From Paenibacillus sp. R14(2021) (lineage in GTDB: Bacteria; Bacillota; Bacilli; Paenibacillales; Paenibacillaceae): a stretch of DNA of 64,000 nucleotides. Shown here piece after piece: positions 8,247-16,920 of this stretch. Below the pieces are notes generated by a model. The model was not told the origin of the DNA. It did no database searches and worked only from the letters and a program-made list of their open reading frames with translations. The position numbers and the translations under genes were made by a program. The stretch spans positions 5,203,001 to 5,267,000 of the forward strand of contig NZ_CP080269.1 in NCBI RefSeq assembly GCF_019431355.1, read 5' to 3'. The first letter of the stretch is position 1. Each line of letters opens with the position of its first letter.

Positions 8247-10223
8247 TTAAAACTGCAGCACGACCATCTGATGGCATGACCATTTAGGGATCGTGTAGCG
8301 GACTACCCCGTTCTCCTGCGTGAAAGGAAGCGGGCTTTTTTGCGGTGCCAAATAAACTTCCCGGACAGGCTCGGATACGGCTATCGCCGCCTCCGTATCA
8401 AGGAGCGGGAGCAAATCCTCGATCACCTCGACACTTTGTCCTCTGCGCACCGGGGAAGCATAGAGCAAATGATGGACCCAGCGGTTGGATGCGGTCTGGA
8501 CTTGCAGCGTCGTAACCCCTTGCGCCGGCAGGTTAGTGCGAAGGCGTTTGGTGCCAAGCAGGCGATCCAGCGCGTAAACGATGATTTCTTTGACAGGCAG
8601 GCTGCCTTTGACCGCGTAATCTTCGAACATATTCCAGGCCACATAGATGCCGTCGGGTCCCTCCGCCATGCCGGGACCTGCGTCGCGCTGGTTAGACGGC
8701 GTATGCTGGTGCGAGCAGAAAGTGAATATATCCCGGTTGAAATAAGCATTTTCCCGAATGCCAAGCGACGTGCCGTCCTGCGTCAGAACGACGTCATGGC
8801 CTTCAGCATAGATGACGTACGAAGCATTTTGAAGCGACGGCAGCTCGAAGGCTGGCTTGAAATAGGAAGGCTTCGTGGCGGCAATCCCCTGCCACTGCAC
8901 GCCTAAGTTCAATTCGAATTTCGTCCCGTCGGGCGACAGACCTGAGCGTCCGGTTGCCAGCACTTTGCCTCCATGCGCAAGGAAAGCCGCTAGCTTGACC
9001 TTGATCTGCTCGGTCATCATGATCGCATCGGGCAAAATAACGACCTTATAGCTCGACAGATCAGCTTGGGTATCAATAACGTCGAATAGATAATGTCCTT
9101 CCAGCAATATTCTAACCGCACCGGTATCGGCATGATTCGTATGGTCGTCACCGGGGCTTTCTCCGGCTGCCGAGGACGCGGCTTCGGTGGAAAACAGCGC
9201 GATATCGGCTACGGCTGTCGTTCCCCTGCACCACTCCTCCTTCGCTTCCACCTCCCGGTATGCTTCGCCGATTAGTGTGTAGGTTGCCGGGTCCATGAAT
9301 CCGCTCGGATGGAGCTGGTCGCCTATCGAGCAGCGCGCTCCGTTGGCGAGGCTTAAAGCCGCTTCATACCTGAGGGCGTTCGGATGCTTATATCCGCCAA
9401 ACTCGCCCCATGAGGTATGAAATTTTCCGGTCATGCCAAGGTAGTCCACGCCTAGGGTTTGTGCGTATCGTGCAGAAAGAGGGAAGTGGTCGTAGCCCCA
9501 GCCGCCAGTCGGCAGCGATTCAAGCTCCAAGTGCGTGTTCAAATGCACGAGATCGCGGCGGCCCCGGGCGACATGGCTGCTGTTGTGAAATACAGGAAGA
9601 CCGGGCTTAACGGCATGAACGGTCTCGTTCATTTTTACCGCATAGTTGAAGTACGTTTCCTCCCACATCTGCTTCATGGCTTCCGTATTGCGCGGATCGA
9701 AGCCGCGTTCGCGGATCGTAGTTATGCAATGCTGGCAATAGCACTCCCGAACGCCAACGATATCGAGGAAGATGCCGTCCGCGTCATAGCGTTCCACGAC
9801 CTCACGCACTTGAGAGGCGAGGACGTCAACGTAAGGGGAATTCATGCAAAATTGATGATAGCCCGGCGTCAAGAAGTCATCGGTCCAATCGGTGGCTTCT
9901 TGCTTGGTGCGGATCAGCCAATCCGGGTGGCGGCGGGCAATCTTCTCATCCAGCCCGGCCGATAAATAGACCGGCGTATTGACGCCTATTTCGTGCGCAG
10001 CCTCAATTTGGGCTCCCAGCAAATCGAAGGAGAGATGGGGATGCATTTCATTGGCATCGCTTGGGTGATAAGCCCAGCCGTGATGGCATTTTGAGAAAAC
10101 CGTGATGGAGTTTACATGACCGATTTTCAGCATGTCTTGAAATTGACGTTTGGAAAAAGCGTTACCAATGTCCGCGATCGCTTCGGATGTATGGAAATCG
10201 AGATGAACCTGACGGAAATTCAT
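8247..10223 (-). CDS. Glycoside-hydrolase-like protein (GHL6 domain plus GH42-type trimerisation domain)
   Basis: 658-residue cytoplasmic protein without a signal peptide. Residues 1-340 form a TIM-barrel-like domain with motifs such as FSKCHHGWAYHP, TPVYLSAGLDEKIARRHPDW and YDADGIFLDIVG, typical of the 'hypothetical glycosyl hydrolase 6' group. Residues about 360-560 resemble the beta-galactosidase trimerisation domain (VVILPDAIMMTEQIKVKLAAFLAHGGKVLATGRSG is the region). The Asp in IFLDIVG and a downstream Glu in LELESLPTGG are candidate catalytic residues. It is divergent from an AraC regulator 134 bp away, which probably controls it. The substrate is unknown; a beta-galactoside or a fucose-containing glycan is possible. 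Confidence 0.82.
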   Translation of the reverse strand: MNFRQVHLDFHTSEAIADIGNAFSKRQFQDMLKIGHVNSITVFSKCHHGWAYHPSDANEMHPHLSFDLLGAQIEAAHEIGVNTPVYLSAGLDEKIARRHPDWLIRTKQEATDWTDDFLTPGYHQFCMNSPYVDVLASQVREVVERYDADGIFLDIVGVRECYCQHCITTIRERGFDPRNTEAMKQMWEETYFNYAVKMNETVHAVKPGLPVFHNSSHVARGRRDLVHLNTHLELESLPTGGWGYDHFPLSARYAQTLGVDYLGMTGKFHTSWGEFGGYKHPNALRYEAALSLANGARCSIGDQLHPSGFMDPATYTLIGEAYREVEAKEEWCRGTTAVADIALFSTEAASSAAGESPGDDHTNHADTGAVRILLEGHYLFDVIDTQADLSSYKVVILPDAIMMTEQIKVKLAAFLAHGGKVLATGRSGLSPDGTKFELNLGVQWQGIAATKPSYFKPAFELPSLQNASYVIYAEGHDVVLTQDGTSLGIRENAYFNRDIFTFCSHQHTPSNQRDAGPGMAEGPDGIYVAWNMFEDYAVKGSLPVKEIIVYALDRLLGTKRLRTNLPAQGVTTLQVQTASNRWVHHLLYASPVRRGQSVEVIEDLLPLLDTEAAIAVSEPVREVYLAPQKSPLPFTQENGVVRYTIPKWSCHQMVVLQF

Positions 10224-10357
10224 GCTTTCGTCCTCCTATTATTCAGCTATTGTGATAAGATGATATCTACCACTTTAATGGATATGATATATAGATACAG
10301 CTAACGATATCGACTTTCTATAGTACGATTTCTACATTTAGACAGGAGGCGCCGCAG
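10224..10357. promoter_or_regulatory. Divergent promoter region, glycosidase / AraC
   Basis: An AT-rich 134-bp interval between divergent starts. Related elements ATGATATCTACC, ATGATATATAGATAC and ACGATATCGAC recur at roughly 20-30 bp spacing and may be AraC-type half-sites. Exact -35/-10 boxes are ambiguous. Confidence 0.4.
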
Positions 10358-11236
10358 ATGCTCGTGCTCGAATTTCAGATTCCTCCGTTTCCTTTGCTGG
10401 CGGCTGTCGGATATGCGTATTGGCAGCCGGGCGTAGTGCATGCGAAGCGTCAATTCGAAGTGTTTGATCTGATCGTTTGCGCCAAGGGTGCGTTATATAT
10501 GGAGGAGGACGGCATTAGCTACGAGGTCACGCAAGGGATGATGCTTGTGCTTGAGCCGGGAAAAAACCATCGCGGATATCGGCCGACGGATACGGAAACC
10601 GAGGTGTATTGGATCCATTTTGATTTTCCGCTGCCTTCACAGCCGATTCTGGTGGAGAAAAACAACTGGCAGCAGCCCCTTCTCCAGCGGACGGACCAGG
10701 ATATCGTTCCCCATCCGGCTACGATCAATATTCCGAAATTCGCTGCCGTAGATTTGCGCACGGTCGTCCCGCTGCTGACACGGATGATTGAATTGCACAA
10801 CGTGCTTACGCGAAAGCGCTCCTTTGAGCTGCATGTGCTACTCGGGGAGTTTTTCGTGCACTTGCAAAACGGGATCATTTCGAACAGTCTGCAAGCCCGT
10901 TCCTACTTTCTTGGCGAGAAGGTAGCGTCCTATTTGGAGAGTAATTTGGAGGAAAGGTTCGATTCCGGGAAGATGGAGCGGGAGTTGCATTATCATTTTG
11001 ATTATTTGGCGCGTTGCTTGAAGCAATTTACGGGGATGAGCCCCATGCAGTACCGTCATCATTTGCAGGTCGAGCGGGCTAAACGACTGTTGGCTCATTC
11101 CGAGCTGCCGTTAAAGGAAGTCGGAGAGATGTGCGGCCTTTCGGACAATAACTACTTCATTCGCTTATTCAAGCGGCTAACGTCTCTGACGCCAGGCGAA
11201 TACCGCAAACTGTATCAAGTCTTCCGTTTGGACTAA
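10358..11236 (+). CDS. AraC-family regulator of the divergent glycosidase gene
   Basis: 292 residues: cupin-like N-terminal sensor (about 25-110, with YEVTQGMMLVLEPGKNH) and C-terminal AraC helix-turn-helix pair (about 195-285, with LARCLKQFTGMSPMQYR and NNYFIRLFKRLTSLTPGEYR). AGGAGG lies 11 bases before the ATG. It is divergent from the GHL6-type protein, and local control of that gene is the natural reading. The N-terminal domain probably binds a sugar released by or related to the enzyme substrate. Confidence 0.88.
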   Translation: MLVLEFQIPPFPLLAAVGYAYWQPGVVHAKRQFEVFDLIVCAKGALYMEEDGISYEVTQGMMLVLEPGKNHRGYRPTDTETEVYWIHFDFPLPSQPILVEKNNWQQPLLQRTDQDIVPHPATINIPKFAAVDLRTVVPLLTRMIELHNVLTRKRSFELHVLLGEFFVHLQNGIISNSLQARSYFLGEKVASYLESNLEERFDSGKMERELHYHFDYLARCLKQFTGMSPMQYRHHLQVERAKRLLAHSELPLKEVGEMCGLSDNNYFIRLFKRLTSLTPGEYRKLYQVFRLD

Positions 11237-11364
11237 ACTTGACGCCTTGGCCATTAAAAAAAGAGAACGCGCTTGGAAAGCTCCATATGATCCATTAGAT
11301 TGAACAATGTTTTATAATATGAACACTAACAACATGAGTAATTCATAACTCTGAACTTAATGTG

Positions 11365-11389
11365 ACACTGCTCGAAGGGCGGTGTTTTT
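11365..11389 (+). terminator. Terminator downstream of the AraC gene
   Basis: ACACTGCTC (11365-11373) pairs with GGGCGGTGT (11377-11385) with two G-U pairs, followed by a T-run. It is about 130 bp after the AraC stop. Confidence 0.5.
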
Positions 11390-11553
11390 CTTTATGTTTT
11401 GAACAATGAGTTTTATTCCAATTGAAATAAGGGCATTTAACAAACAATACAGTTAAGAATGTACATTTAGTGTGACGAGATGGGAGGAATTGTTGCAGGT
11501 TATTGTGATAAATGGTATTTGACATATCATTTAGTTTCGGAGGGAATATTCGC

Positions 11554-11815
11554 ATGCAAGCTCCTCTTTATGAACAAAATTTATGAACTTTTATTTGAGC
11601 AAACAACAGGACAATTGAAAGTGGGAGAACGTGTGCCATCCGAGTAGGAATTGGCAAAGCAGTTCTATGTCAGCCGCATTACGACCAAGAAAGCGTTAGA
11701 GAACTTTCCAGAGGCTGGGCTGATTACAAGAATGAGAGGGAAAGGCTCATTTGTCAGCGAGATTGATTATCGTAGAGACCTTCAATATTCAAAGCCTGGA
11801 GGCGTTCTAACAAGA
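11554..11815 (+). pseudogene. Broken GntR-family regulator
   Basis: The sequence reads MQAPLYEQ from ATG 11554 (GGAGGG nine bases upstream), then hits a stop. A frame change consistent with one extra A in GAACAAAATTT restores IYELLFEQTTGQLKVGERVPSE, followed by a nonsense codon (TAG at 11645-11647) before ELAKQFYVSRITTKKALENF and GLITRMRGKGSFVSE. These are the classic GntR winged-helix features. The reading fades after about 11815, where minus-strand GerA sequence begins, so the effector domain is gone. Three lesions (insertion, nonsense, truncation) make it a pseudogene. Confidence 0.85.
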
Positions 11816-12372
11816 TGGAAAGATAGTGGGGCTGCGAAATATTTTTCATATGTAATAATGTCACGTCAGTTTTTGTATATTTCCCGACTTGAACGTTATC
11901 GGTCGTGAGATTTACATCAGGAATTAATCGTGTTATCAGCTGAAGGTTTTGTTCCAGCGATTCCACGAAGGCATATTGAGGACCGAGAACTTGCGACTCG
12001 ATTTCGGAAGTCGAAATCGTTCTCCCTCGGGATGCAACAGTGTTGTATAGGATCGCACAGTTGGTGAAATTATGGACAAGCATAGTATTCCCTTTAAGTA
12101 TTGCATTGACCATCTCCTGTATATTCGACGTTTTCTTAAGTATGATCACTGGAACATTTGCTGTAATATCTGCCATTGAGGGCATGTTTTTTTTCGATTT
12201 CATTATTTTGTAAAGGTTTTAAAAGGTGCTCGTATATTATCTTTTTATCTACAACCTGTTCGTTAAAAAGTATCCAACACAGAATCCGTGGTAATTCGAT
12301 GATTCGGATATTGTGATTGTGAGGAAGCAATTCCAGAACTTGATTAATGAATGGATGCTGTTCATTCTTCAA
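11816..12372 (-). pseudogene. GerA-type spore germination protein, N-terminal fragment
   Basis: Two minus-strand frames together give the N-terminal soluble domain of a GerA-family germinant receptor subunit. One gives IRIIELPRILCWILFNEQVVD. The other, after a frameshift near 12190, gives ILKGNTMLVHNFTNCAIL and ATVASRGRTISTSEIESQVLGPQ-type sequence, ending TRLIPDVNLTTDNVQVG. The motif SEIESQVLGP(Q)-AFVESLEQNL is diagnostic. The membrane half is missing, cut off against the GntR remnant. It is a diverged homologue of the fragment at 38001-39006, and both are followed on the plus strand by a related SDR gene. Confidence 0.82.
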
Positions 12373-12546
12373 TTAGAATTATCCCTCAGAAAGCATTTGA
12401 TCCCTATATATTCTTCTGGCTGAAGTCAATTATATGCTCCTTTTATTTCCAGTGACTGTAACCAAACGCAATGCTCTAGGCATTGCGATGTTATATGCTC
12501 ATGAAAACTTGGAGAAAGTTAGCCAAATTATACAAACAGAATAAAG

Positions 12547-12572
12547 TAGACATTTTGAGTACTTTTTGTATA
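12547..12572. promoter_or_regulatory. Shared TetR-type operator, copy 1 (upstream of SDR remnant/MFS operon)
   Basis: TAGACA-N14-TGTATA. Same arms and 14-bp spacing as copies at 16568, 32558, 34322 and 39177. The right arm overlaps a TTGTAT -35-like box, and the spacing to the -10 position is 17 bp, though that -10 (TGACGC) looks degraded, as does the gene just downstream. Confidence 0.65.
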
Positions 12573-12710
12573 TAATATATTAGAAAGATGACGCTCATTG
12601 TTTAGATGACCGATCATGCATAAGCGTACTTCCATCCAACACAGGAAATAAATTAAGACATGGGGACAAACATTTGATTTGCTTCCGGACTATAAGGAGA
12701 GTGACCAGAC

Positions 12711-13335
12711 ATGGATTTAAATTAATCAGGCAAACGGCATTGTAACGGGTTCGAGTAGCGGCATTGGTATGGTATCGCGAAGAATTTTAGCAGCGGAAGG
12801 GGCCAACGTCATCTGCACGGCCGTGATGAAGAGCGGAGTTATGCGGTTGAGGATGCTATCATCGCTGACGTTGGTTTCGCCCAACGTAAACGTGGTTTCA
12901 TGCGTTCGTTTGATTCAGCTGCTTCTACCTTAAATGCGTGAAAAAAACTGGGGGCGAATCATTACGATCGGAGGCGATCTTGCAAATCTAACCAATAAGC
13001 GTGAAACCGCAATGCTACCCTCACCGCTGCGCCACAATCTTGCCGTATCGCTAGCTCGCGAATTGAAAGGTACGCTATCACCTCCAAAGTTGTGAGTTGT
13101 AACACCAGATGCTATTTTGGTTTGATGCTATGCAGGATTTGGTCAAGAACCATGCTCCTTCTATTGGGTGGGGTGAGACATGCGAGGAGATGGAAAGGAA
13201 TGCGGTTGGGGCTATGGTCTAAGGATCGACGATTTGGCTTGCCCGAAGAAATAGCCGGCGCCGTAGCGTATCTTTGCAAATAATATAACGGTGCCACGAT
13301 CCGTGTAGAAAAATACTCAAGTGCAAGGAAGTGAA
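12711..13335 (+). pseudogene. Decayed SDR oxidoreductase gene
   Basis: Fragments in several frames match the intact SDR at 39344: GSSSGIG-like start with AAEGA, HGRDEERS, NWGRIITIGG-type, RHNLAVSLARELKG and the end PEEIAGAVAYLCK followed by ATIRVE. Stops and frameshifts are spread throughout. The central part is shortened by deletion (the NNAGFYRH region is absent). It sits between operator copy 1 and the intact MFS gene and may once have been the first gene of that operon. Confidence 0.8.
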
Positions 13336-13340
13336 TTGTC

Positions 13341-14747
13341 ATGCAAGCCTCCAAGAATGTTGCGCTTATTGCAATAATCGCTTGTCAGCTTATGATTGTA
13401 TTGGATGCCTCAATCATGATAACCGCGTTACCTGAAATTGGACGTTCTTTACATTTGTCAACGACCATTTTAACATGGGTTCAAAATGCATATATTTTGG
13501 CATTTGGGGGATTATTGCTTTTAGGAGCCAGAGCAGGGGATATATTTGGTCGCAAACAGGTGTTTATGTTCGGGATCGCTTTGTTTACGATCGCTTCACT
13601 ACTTATTGGATTAGCGCAATCTTCTGAATTTTTGTTTATCACTCGTGCAATACAAGGTATCGCTGCTGCGTTAGCAACTCCTGCTACGCTAGCGTTGCTT
13701 TCGGTTATTTTCGTCGAGTCCAAAGAAAGGTCGAAGGCAATCGCTTTATATAGTGCTATATCCGGGATTGGAGGGAGCGTCGGGCTTGTCCTTGGCGGCA
13801 TTCTAACCGACTTCATTTCTTGGCGAGTAGGCATGTTCATTAATGTTCCTATTGGCATTGCATTGCTTATTGTGGCCCCGCGGTATTTGCCTAATACAGA
13901 GAAGTCGGCTGGGCGTTTCGATTTTATCGGCGCACTGACTTCAGTAATCGGAATGACAGCGTTAGTCTTTGGATTTATTCGAGCTGCGGATAAAGGATGG
14001 GGTAATCAAGAAACTATTATCTCCCTGCTTGTCGGAGTAATTTTAATCATTGGTTTTATTATTAACGAATCACGAGCGAAACAGCCAATCACGCCTTTGC
14101 GTTTATTTACTGACAAGGAACGAACGGCTGGCTACTTGGGAAGATTCCTGTTCGTGGGAGGCATCTTTTCGATGATTTATTTTCTTTCTCAATTTCTTCA
14201 ATACGTATTTGGATTTAATTCATTTGAAGCCGGTTTATCATTCGTTCCAATGACCGCGGTACAGTTCTGTATGATGTATATCGTACCTAAATTGCTTTCT
14301 AAATTCGGTACATCTAAATTATTGATTTTTGGAATCCTTATCGCAATAATCGGCATGGGTTGGTTGAGCAGAGTTACGATGGATACTAATTTCTATGTCG
14401 GGATTTTACTGCCGATGATTATTCTCGGAGTGGGAGCAGGCATCGTGTTCATCCCCTTTACAGCTTTAGGACTAACTAAAGTAGAATCACAAGATGCTGG
14501 TGCAGCATCGGGACTCGTCAATGTCGCGCATCAAATCGGGGGATCTGTAGGGTTAGCGATATTGGCGACTGTTTTTGGTACTACAAGTCCTTCAGTTGAT
14601 CCGACGAAGCAAGAGTTTGCACATGCAATTTCTGCATCCATAACAGGATCTGCAATATTTCTCACTGCTTCATTGATTTCCGTTGCTTGTCTGTTACTTG
14701 CACGTAAACGTACGCGTGGGAACATACAAGCGCGTACCCCGCACTAA
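13341..14747 (+). CDS. MFS drug efflux transporter, DHA2 family (14-TM type)
   Basis: 468 residues, integral membrane, proton-driven exporter. The first helix carries QLMIVLDASIMITALPEIG, the DHA2 motif with Asp in TM1. The loop between TM2 and TM3 has GARAGDIFGRKQVF (motif A), and TM5 carries the motif-C-like GSVGLVLGGILTD. Length and hydrophobicity fit 14 helices as in EmrB/QacA/LmrB relatives. AAGGAAG precedes the ATG. It is followed by an SDR gene 125 bp downstream and preceded by an SDR pseudogene under operator copy 1, so it is probably part of the TetR-controlled efflux/detoxification set. Substrates are unknown. Confidence 0.92.
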   Translation: MQASKNVALIAIIACQLMIVLDASIMITALPEIGRSLHLSTTILTWVQNAYILAFGGLLLLGARAGDIFGRKQVFMFGIALFTIASLLIGLAQSSEFLFITRAIQGIAAALATPATLALLSVIFVESKERSKAIALYSAISGIGGSVGLVLGGILTDFISWRVGMFINVPIGIALLIVAPRYLPNTEKSAGRFDFIGALTSVIGMTALVFGFIRAADKGWGNQETIISLLVGVILIIGFIINESRAKQPITPLRLFTDKERTAGYLGRFLFVGGIFSMIYFLSQFLQYVFGFNSFEAGLSFVPMTAVQFCMMYIVPKLLSKFGTSKLLIFGILIAIIGMGWLSRVTMDTNFYVGILLPMIILGVGAGIVFIPFTALGLTKVESQDAGAASGLVNVAHQIGGSVGLAILATVFGTTSPSVDPTKQEFAHAISASITGSAIFLTASLISVACLLLARKRTRGNIQARTPH

Positions 14748-14872
14748 TTGAAGGCAAGTTGTGTCATTCATACAATGCGGGATAGGCATGGTGCAGGTAA
14801 TTAAAAGTGGAGGATGCGTCATTTAAGCGTGAGGATGACTATAATTAAGAAACAAAAAGGAGAAATAGAAAC

Positions 14873-15709
14873 ATGTCAAAAGTTTGGTTGATCACTGGTA
14901 GTTCGCGAGGTTTTGGCCGGGAACTTACAAAGGCAGTACTTGCAAAAGGCGATAAAGTTGTTGCGACCGCTCGGCGTCGTGAACAACTTGAATTTCTTGT
15001 ATCCGAATACGGGGACCAAGTTCGGACCTTTTCTTTGGATGTTACCGATCGTGAGGCGGCCCTTTCATCGGTCCAATTGGCAGTTGACGAATTTGGATCG
15101 CTCGATATCGTTGTGAATAATGCTGGCTATGCGAATAGTGTTCCAATCGAGGAAATGACTGATGAAGATTTTCGAGCGCAAATTGAAACAAATCTGTTTG
15201 GTGTCGTGAACGTAACTAAGGCTGCATTACCTGTCTTCCGTAAACAGCGGAGCGGCCATTTTATTCAGTTCTCTTCGGTTGGAGGACGCGTCGGTGGAAC
15301 CCCGGGAATGGGGGCCTATCAAACGGCGAAATATGCAGTTGAAGGTTTTTCTGAAGTTTTAAACAACGAGGTAAAGCCTTTCGGTGTTAAGGTTACTATT
15401 ATAGAGCCCGGTGCATTCCGTACCGATTGGCAAGGTTCCTCTATGGTTAGACCGCAAGTAGGTTCGGATTACGAAGGAACGGTAGGTGCAATGAACAAAT
15501 TACGGGAAGAAGCCGATGGTAAACAACCTGGGGATCCTGCTCGAGCAGCTCAGATTATTATTAATCTTGCGGACCAGGAACAGCCTCCGCTTCGCCTAAT
15601 ACTTGGGGCTGCTGCCTTAGAGAGTGTCAAGAAATCAGCTAAAGAACGTGCAACAGAAGCCGAAAAATGGGCAGATCTAACCAGGTCTGCTGATTTCCCA
15701 ACCGATTAA
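14873..15709 (+). CDS. Short-chain dehydrogenase/reductase
   Basis: 278-residue NAD(P)-dependent Rossmann-fold oxidoreductase. Visible motifs are the cofactor site TGSSRGFGREL (8-18), Asp in LDVTD, NNAGY, the catalytic Ser in QFSSVGG, and YQTAK (Tyr and Lys intact), then EPGAFRTDW. AAGGAG lies 11 bases before the ATG. A Ser-Arg after TGS suggests NADP preference. It is cotranscribed with the MFS gene at 13341. A 19-codon scar of a related SDR start sits after the aldehyde dehydrogenase at 34135. Confidence 0.9.
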   Translation: MSKVWLITGSSRGFGRELTKAVLAKGDKVVATARRREQLEFLVSEYGDQVRTFSLDVTDREAALSSVQLAVDEFGSLDIVVNNAGYANSVPIEEMTDEDFRAQIETNLFGVVNVTKAALPVFRKQRSGHFIQFSSVGGRVGGTPGMGAYQTAKYAVEGFSEVLNNEVKPFGVKVTIIEPGAFRTDWQGSSMVRPQVGSDYEGTVGAMNKLREEADGKQPGDPARAAQIIINLADQEQPPLRLILGAAALESVKKSAKERATEAEKWADLTRSADFPTD

Positions 15710-15743
15710 AAAACCTTGGTTGCTGCATGCATACCGGTTTTCT

Positions 15744-15768
15744 AAGCTGTCGAGAGTCTCGACAGCTT
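15744..15768. terminator. Bidirectional stem-loop between SDR and TetR1
   Basis: AAGCTGTCG (15744-15752) and CGACAGCTT (15760-15768) form a 9-bp stem with a 7-nt loop that can zip further. It sits between convergent genes; the flanking T-rich sequence is weak. Confidence 0.55.
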
Positions 15769-15826
15769 ATTCGACTTCAATTTTAGAGAAACTAATAAAT
15801 CTCAAACGGATAGATACCTCCGTTCC

Positions 15827-16492
15827 CTACAAGGCTCGATTGAATTTGTCCACGAAATGATCAATTGCAGGTCCTATTTTGGCATCATCGACTATGGAAA
15901 GTTTATTCGCTTTAAACAGTTGAATCTTTTTTAGTTGATAATAGTCCCACAATACCTGTTGAATCGTCATTTGATTCACCACTAAATATTTGGTGGTTAT
16001 AATTTCTCGAAGGACAAGGTTGTCCTGAACAAGAAGGAATTTAGCATTGATTGCGTTAAAGACACCTTTATTCTCTCCGTCTCTATAAAAATCCAATATT
16101 TGTTGTTCCCGTTTCGTTAACGTATCTTTTAGTTGATCATACAACGCCGGATAAACCGACTGTAATTCAGCAAGGAAAACATCGGTTATTCTTCCGACAA
16201 GCATAATGGACTGTTCAAACAGTTGTTGATACCAAATGCCAAACGATTCTTCCTCCTCTTCTGATACTCGCTCATCCAGTCGCTCTATATAATCTATAAA
16301 AACATGAACAACACCAGCAATGACTTCTTCTTTTGAAGAGAAGTTCTTGTACAATGTGGCTCGACTGACGCTCATTACCTTGGCAATATCATCCATTTTC
16401 AGCTGTTGAAAGCCGTCATTCATGACGGTGGAAATAAGTTTCTTGAGTAACTTTGTTTTTGGATCTGTCTCAACACTCATAGCGTTGCTCAT
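15827..16492 (-). CDS. TetR-family repressor 1
   Basis: 221 residues with helix-turn-helix MKMDDIAKVMSVSRATLYKNFSS-type sequence (here LKMDDIAKVMSVSRATLYKN) at about 38-57. The C-terminal domain is acidic and helical. AAGGAGGA precedes the start, which I place at residues MSNAMSVE; the frame runs 49 codons further upstream without a site. It is a close paralog of the TetR at 31816: both share LLKKLIST, DDIAK-SRAT-YKNFSSKEEVI, ESFGIW and KIQLFKA-KLSIVDD, and they are of almost equal length. It is divergent from an ABC-F gene, with operator copy 2 in between on symmetric -35 boxes. Confidence 0.9.
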   Translation of the reverse strand: MSNAMSVETDPKTKLLKKLISTVMNDGFQQLKMDDIAKVMSVSRATLYKNFSSKEEVIAGVVHVFIDYIERLDERVSEEEEESFGIWYQQLFEQSIMLVGRITDVFLAELQSVYPALYDQLKDTLTKREQQILDFYRDGENKGVFNAINAKFLLVQDNLVLREIITTKYLVVNQMTIQQVLWDYYQLKKIQLFKANKLSIVDDAKIGPAIDHFVDKFNRAL

Positions 16493-16567
16493 TTTCTTTG
16501 TCCTCCTTCCGACACCTGTAATTCCAATTATACTCGAATAATTACAAACTATCCACAATGAATACTT

Positions 16568-16593
16568 TAGACAAGATTGGTATTCTTTGTATA
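16568..16593. promoter_or_regulatory. Shared TetR-type operator, copy 2 (TetR1 / ABC-F divergon)
   Basis: TAGACA-N14-TGTATA. On the minus strand the left arm forms TTGTCT, a -35 for TetR1 with TAGTTT 17 bp downstream. On the plus strand the right arm overlaps TTGTAT with TATGGT 17 bp downstream. A repressor bound here would close both promoters. Confidence 0.75.
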
Positions 16594-16782
16594 CAAATTC
16601 GAACAAATTTATGGTAGTATTGATTGAAGTCAATATCATAAAACAAGCGTAAATCGGCTATAAACACAAATTAAGCGAAGGAGTATGGCGGATATGGAAG
16701 GTTCTGCCTAAACGGGACGGCGCTGCGAGATCACGAAAATAACGGACTCAGCTATCGGCTGTGGTTGGTTTATTACGTCTCT

Positions 16783-16895
16783 GCAAGAAAGGTCTGCGCT
16801 CCCTATCCGGACAGTCATTCGGCCCATTGGAATGGGGCCGGATTTTCTCATATGGATTTGAGCCGCAAGAAAGCACCTTTCTTGCGGCTCTTTTT
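16783..16895 (+). promoter_or_regulatory. Transcription attenuator of ABC-F copy 1
   Basis: GAGCCGCAAGAAAG (16860-16873) pairs perfectly with CTTTCTTGCGGCTC (16877-16890), a 14-bp stem with a CAC loop and T5: an intrinsic terminator 25 bp before the ABC-F start. Upstream, GCAAGAAAGGT (16783-16793) is an exact complement of ACCTTTCTTGC (16875-16885) in the terminator's 3' arm, so it can form a competing antiterminator. A GGCCCATT/AATGGGGCC hairpin lies between the two halves. A short frame after GAAGGAG near 16678-16708 (MADMEGSA) is a possible leader peptide. Ribosome-controlled attenuation is well known for antibiotic-resistance ABC-F genes such as vmlR. Confidence 0.75.
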
Positions 16896-16920
16896 ATTTC
16901 CATACGAAAGGATGATCACC

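Noticed and set aside
16765..16920. 52-codon in-frame extension of ABC-F copy 1
   Set aside because: It reads through the terminator hairpin and leader. ABC-F proteins of this type begin at the position of ATG 16921.
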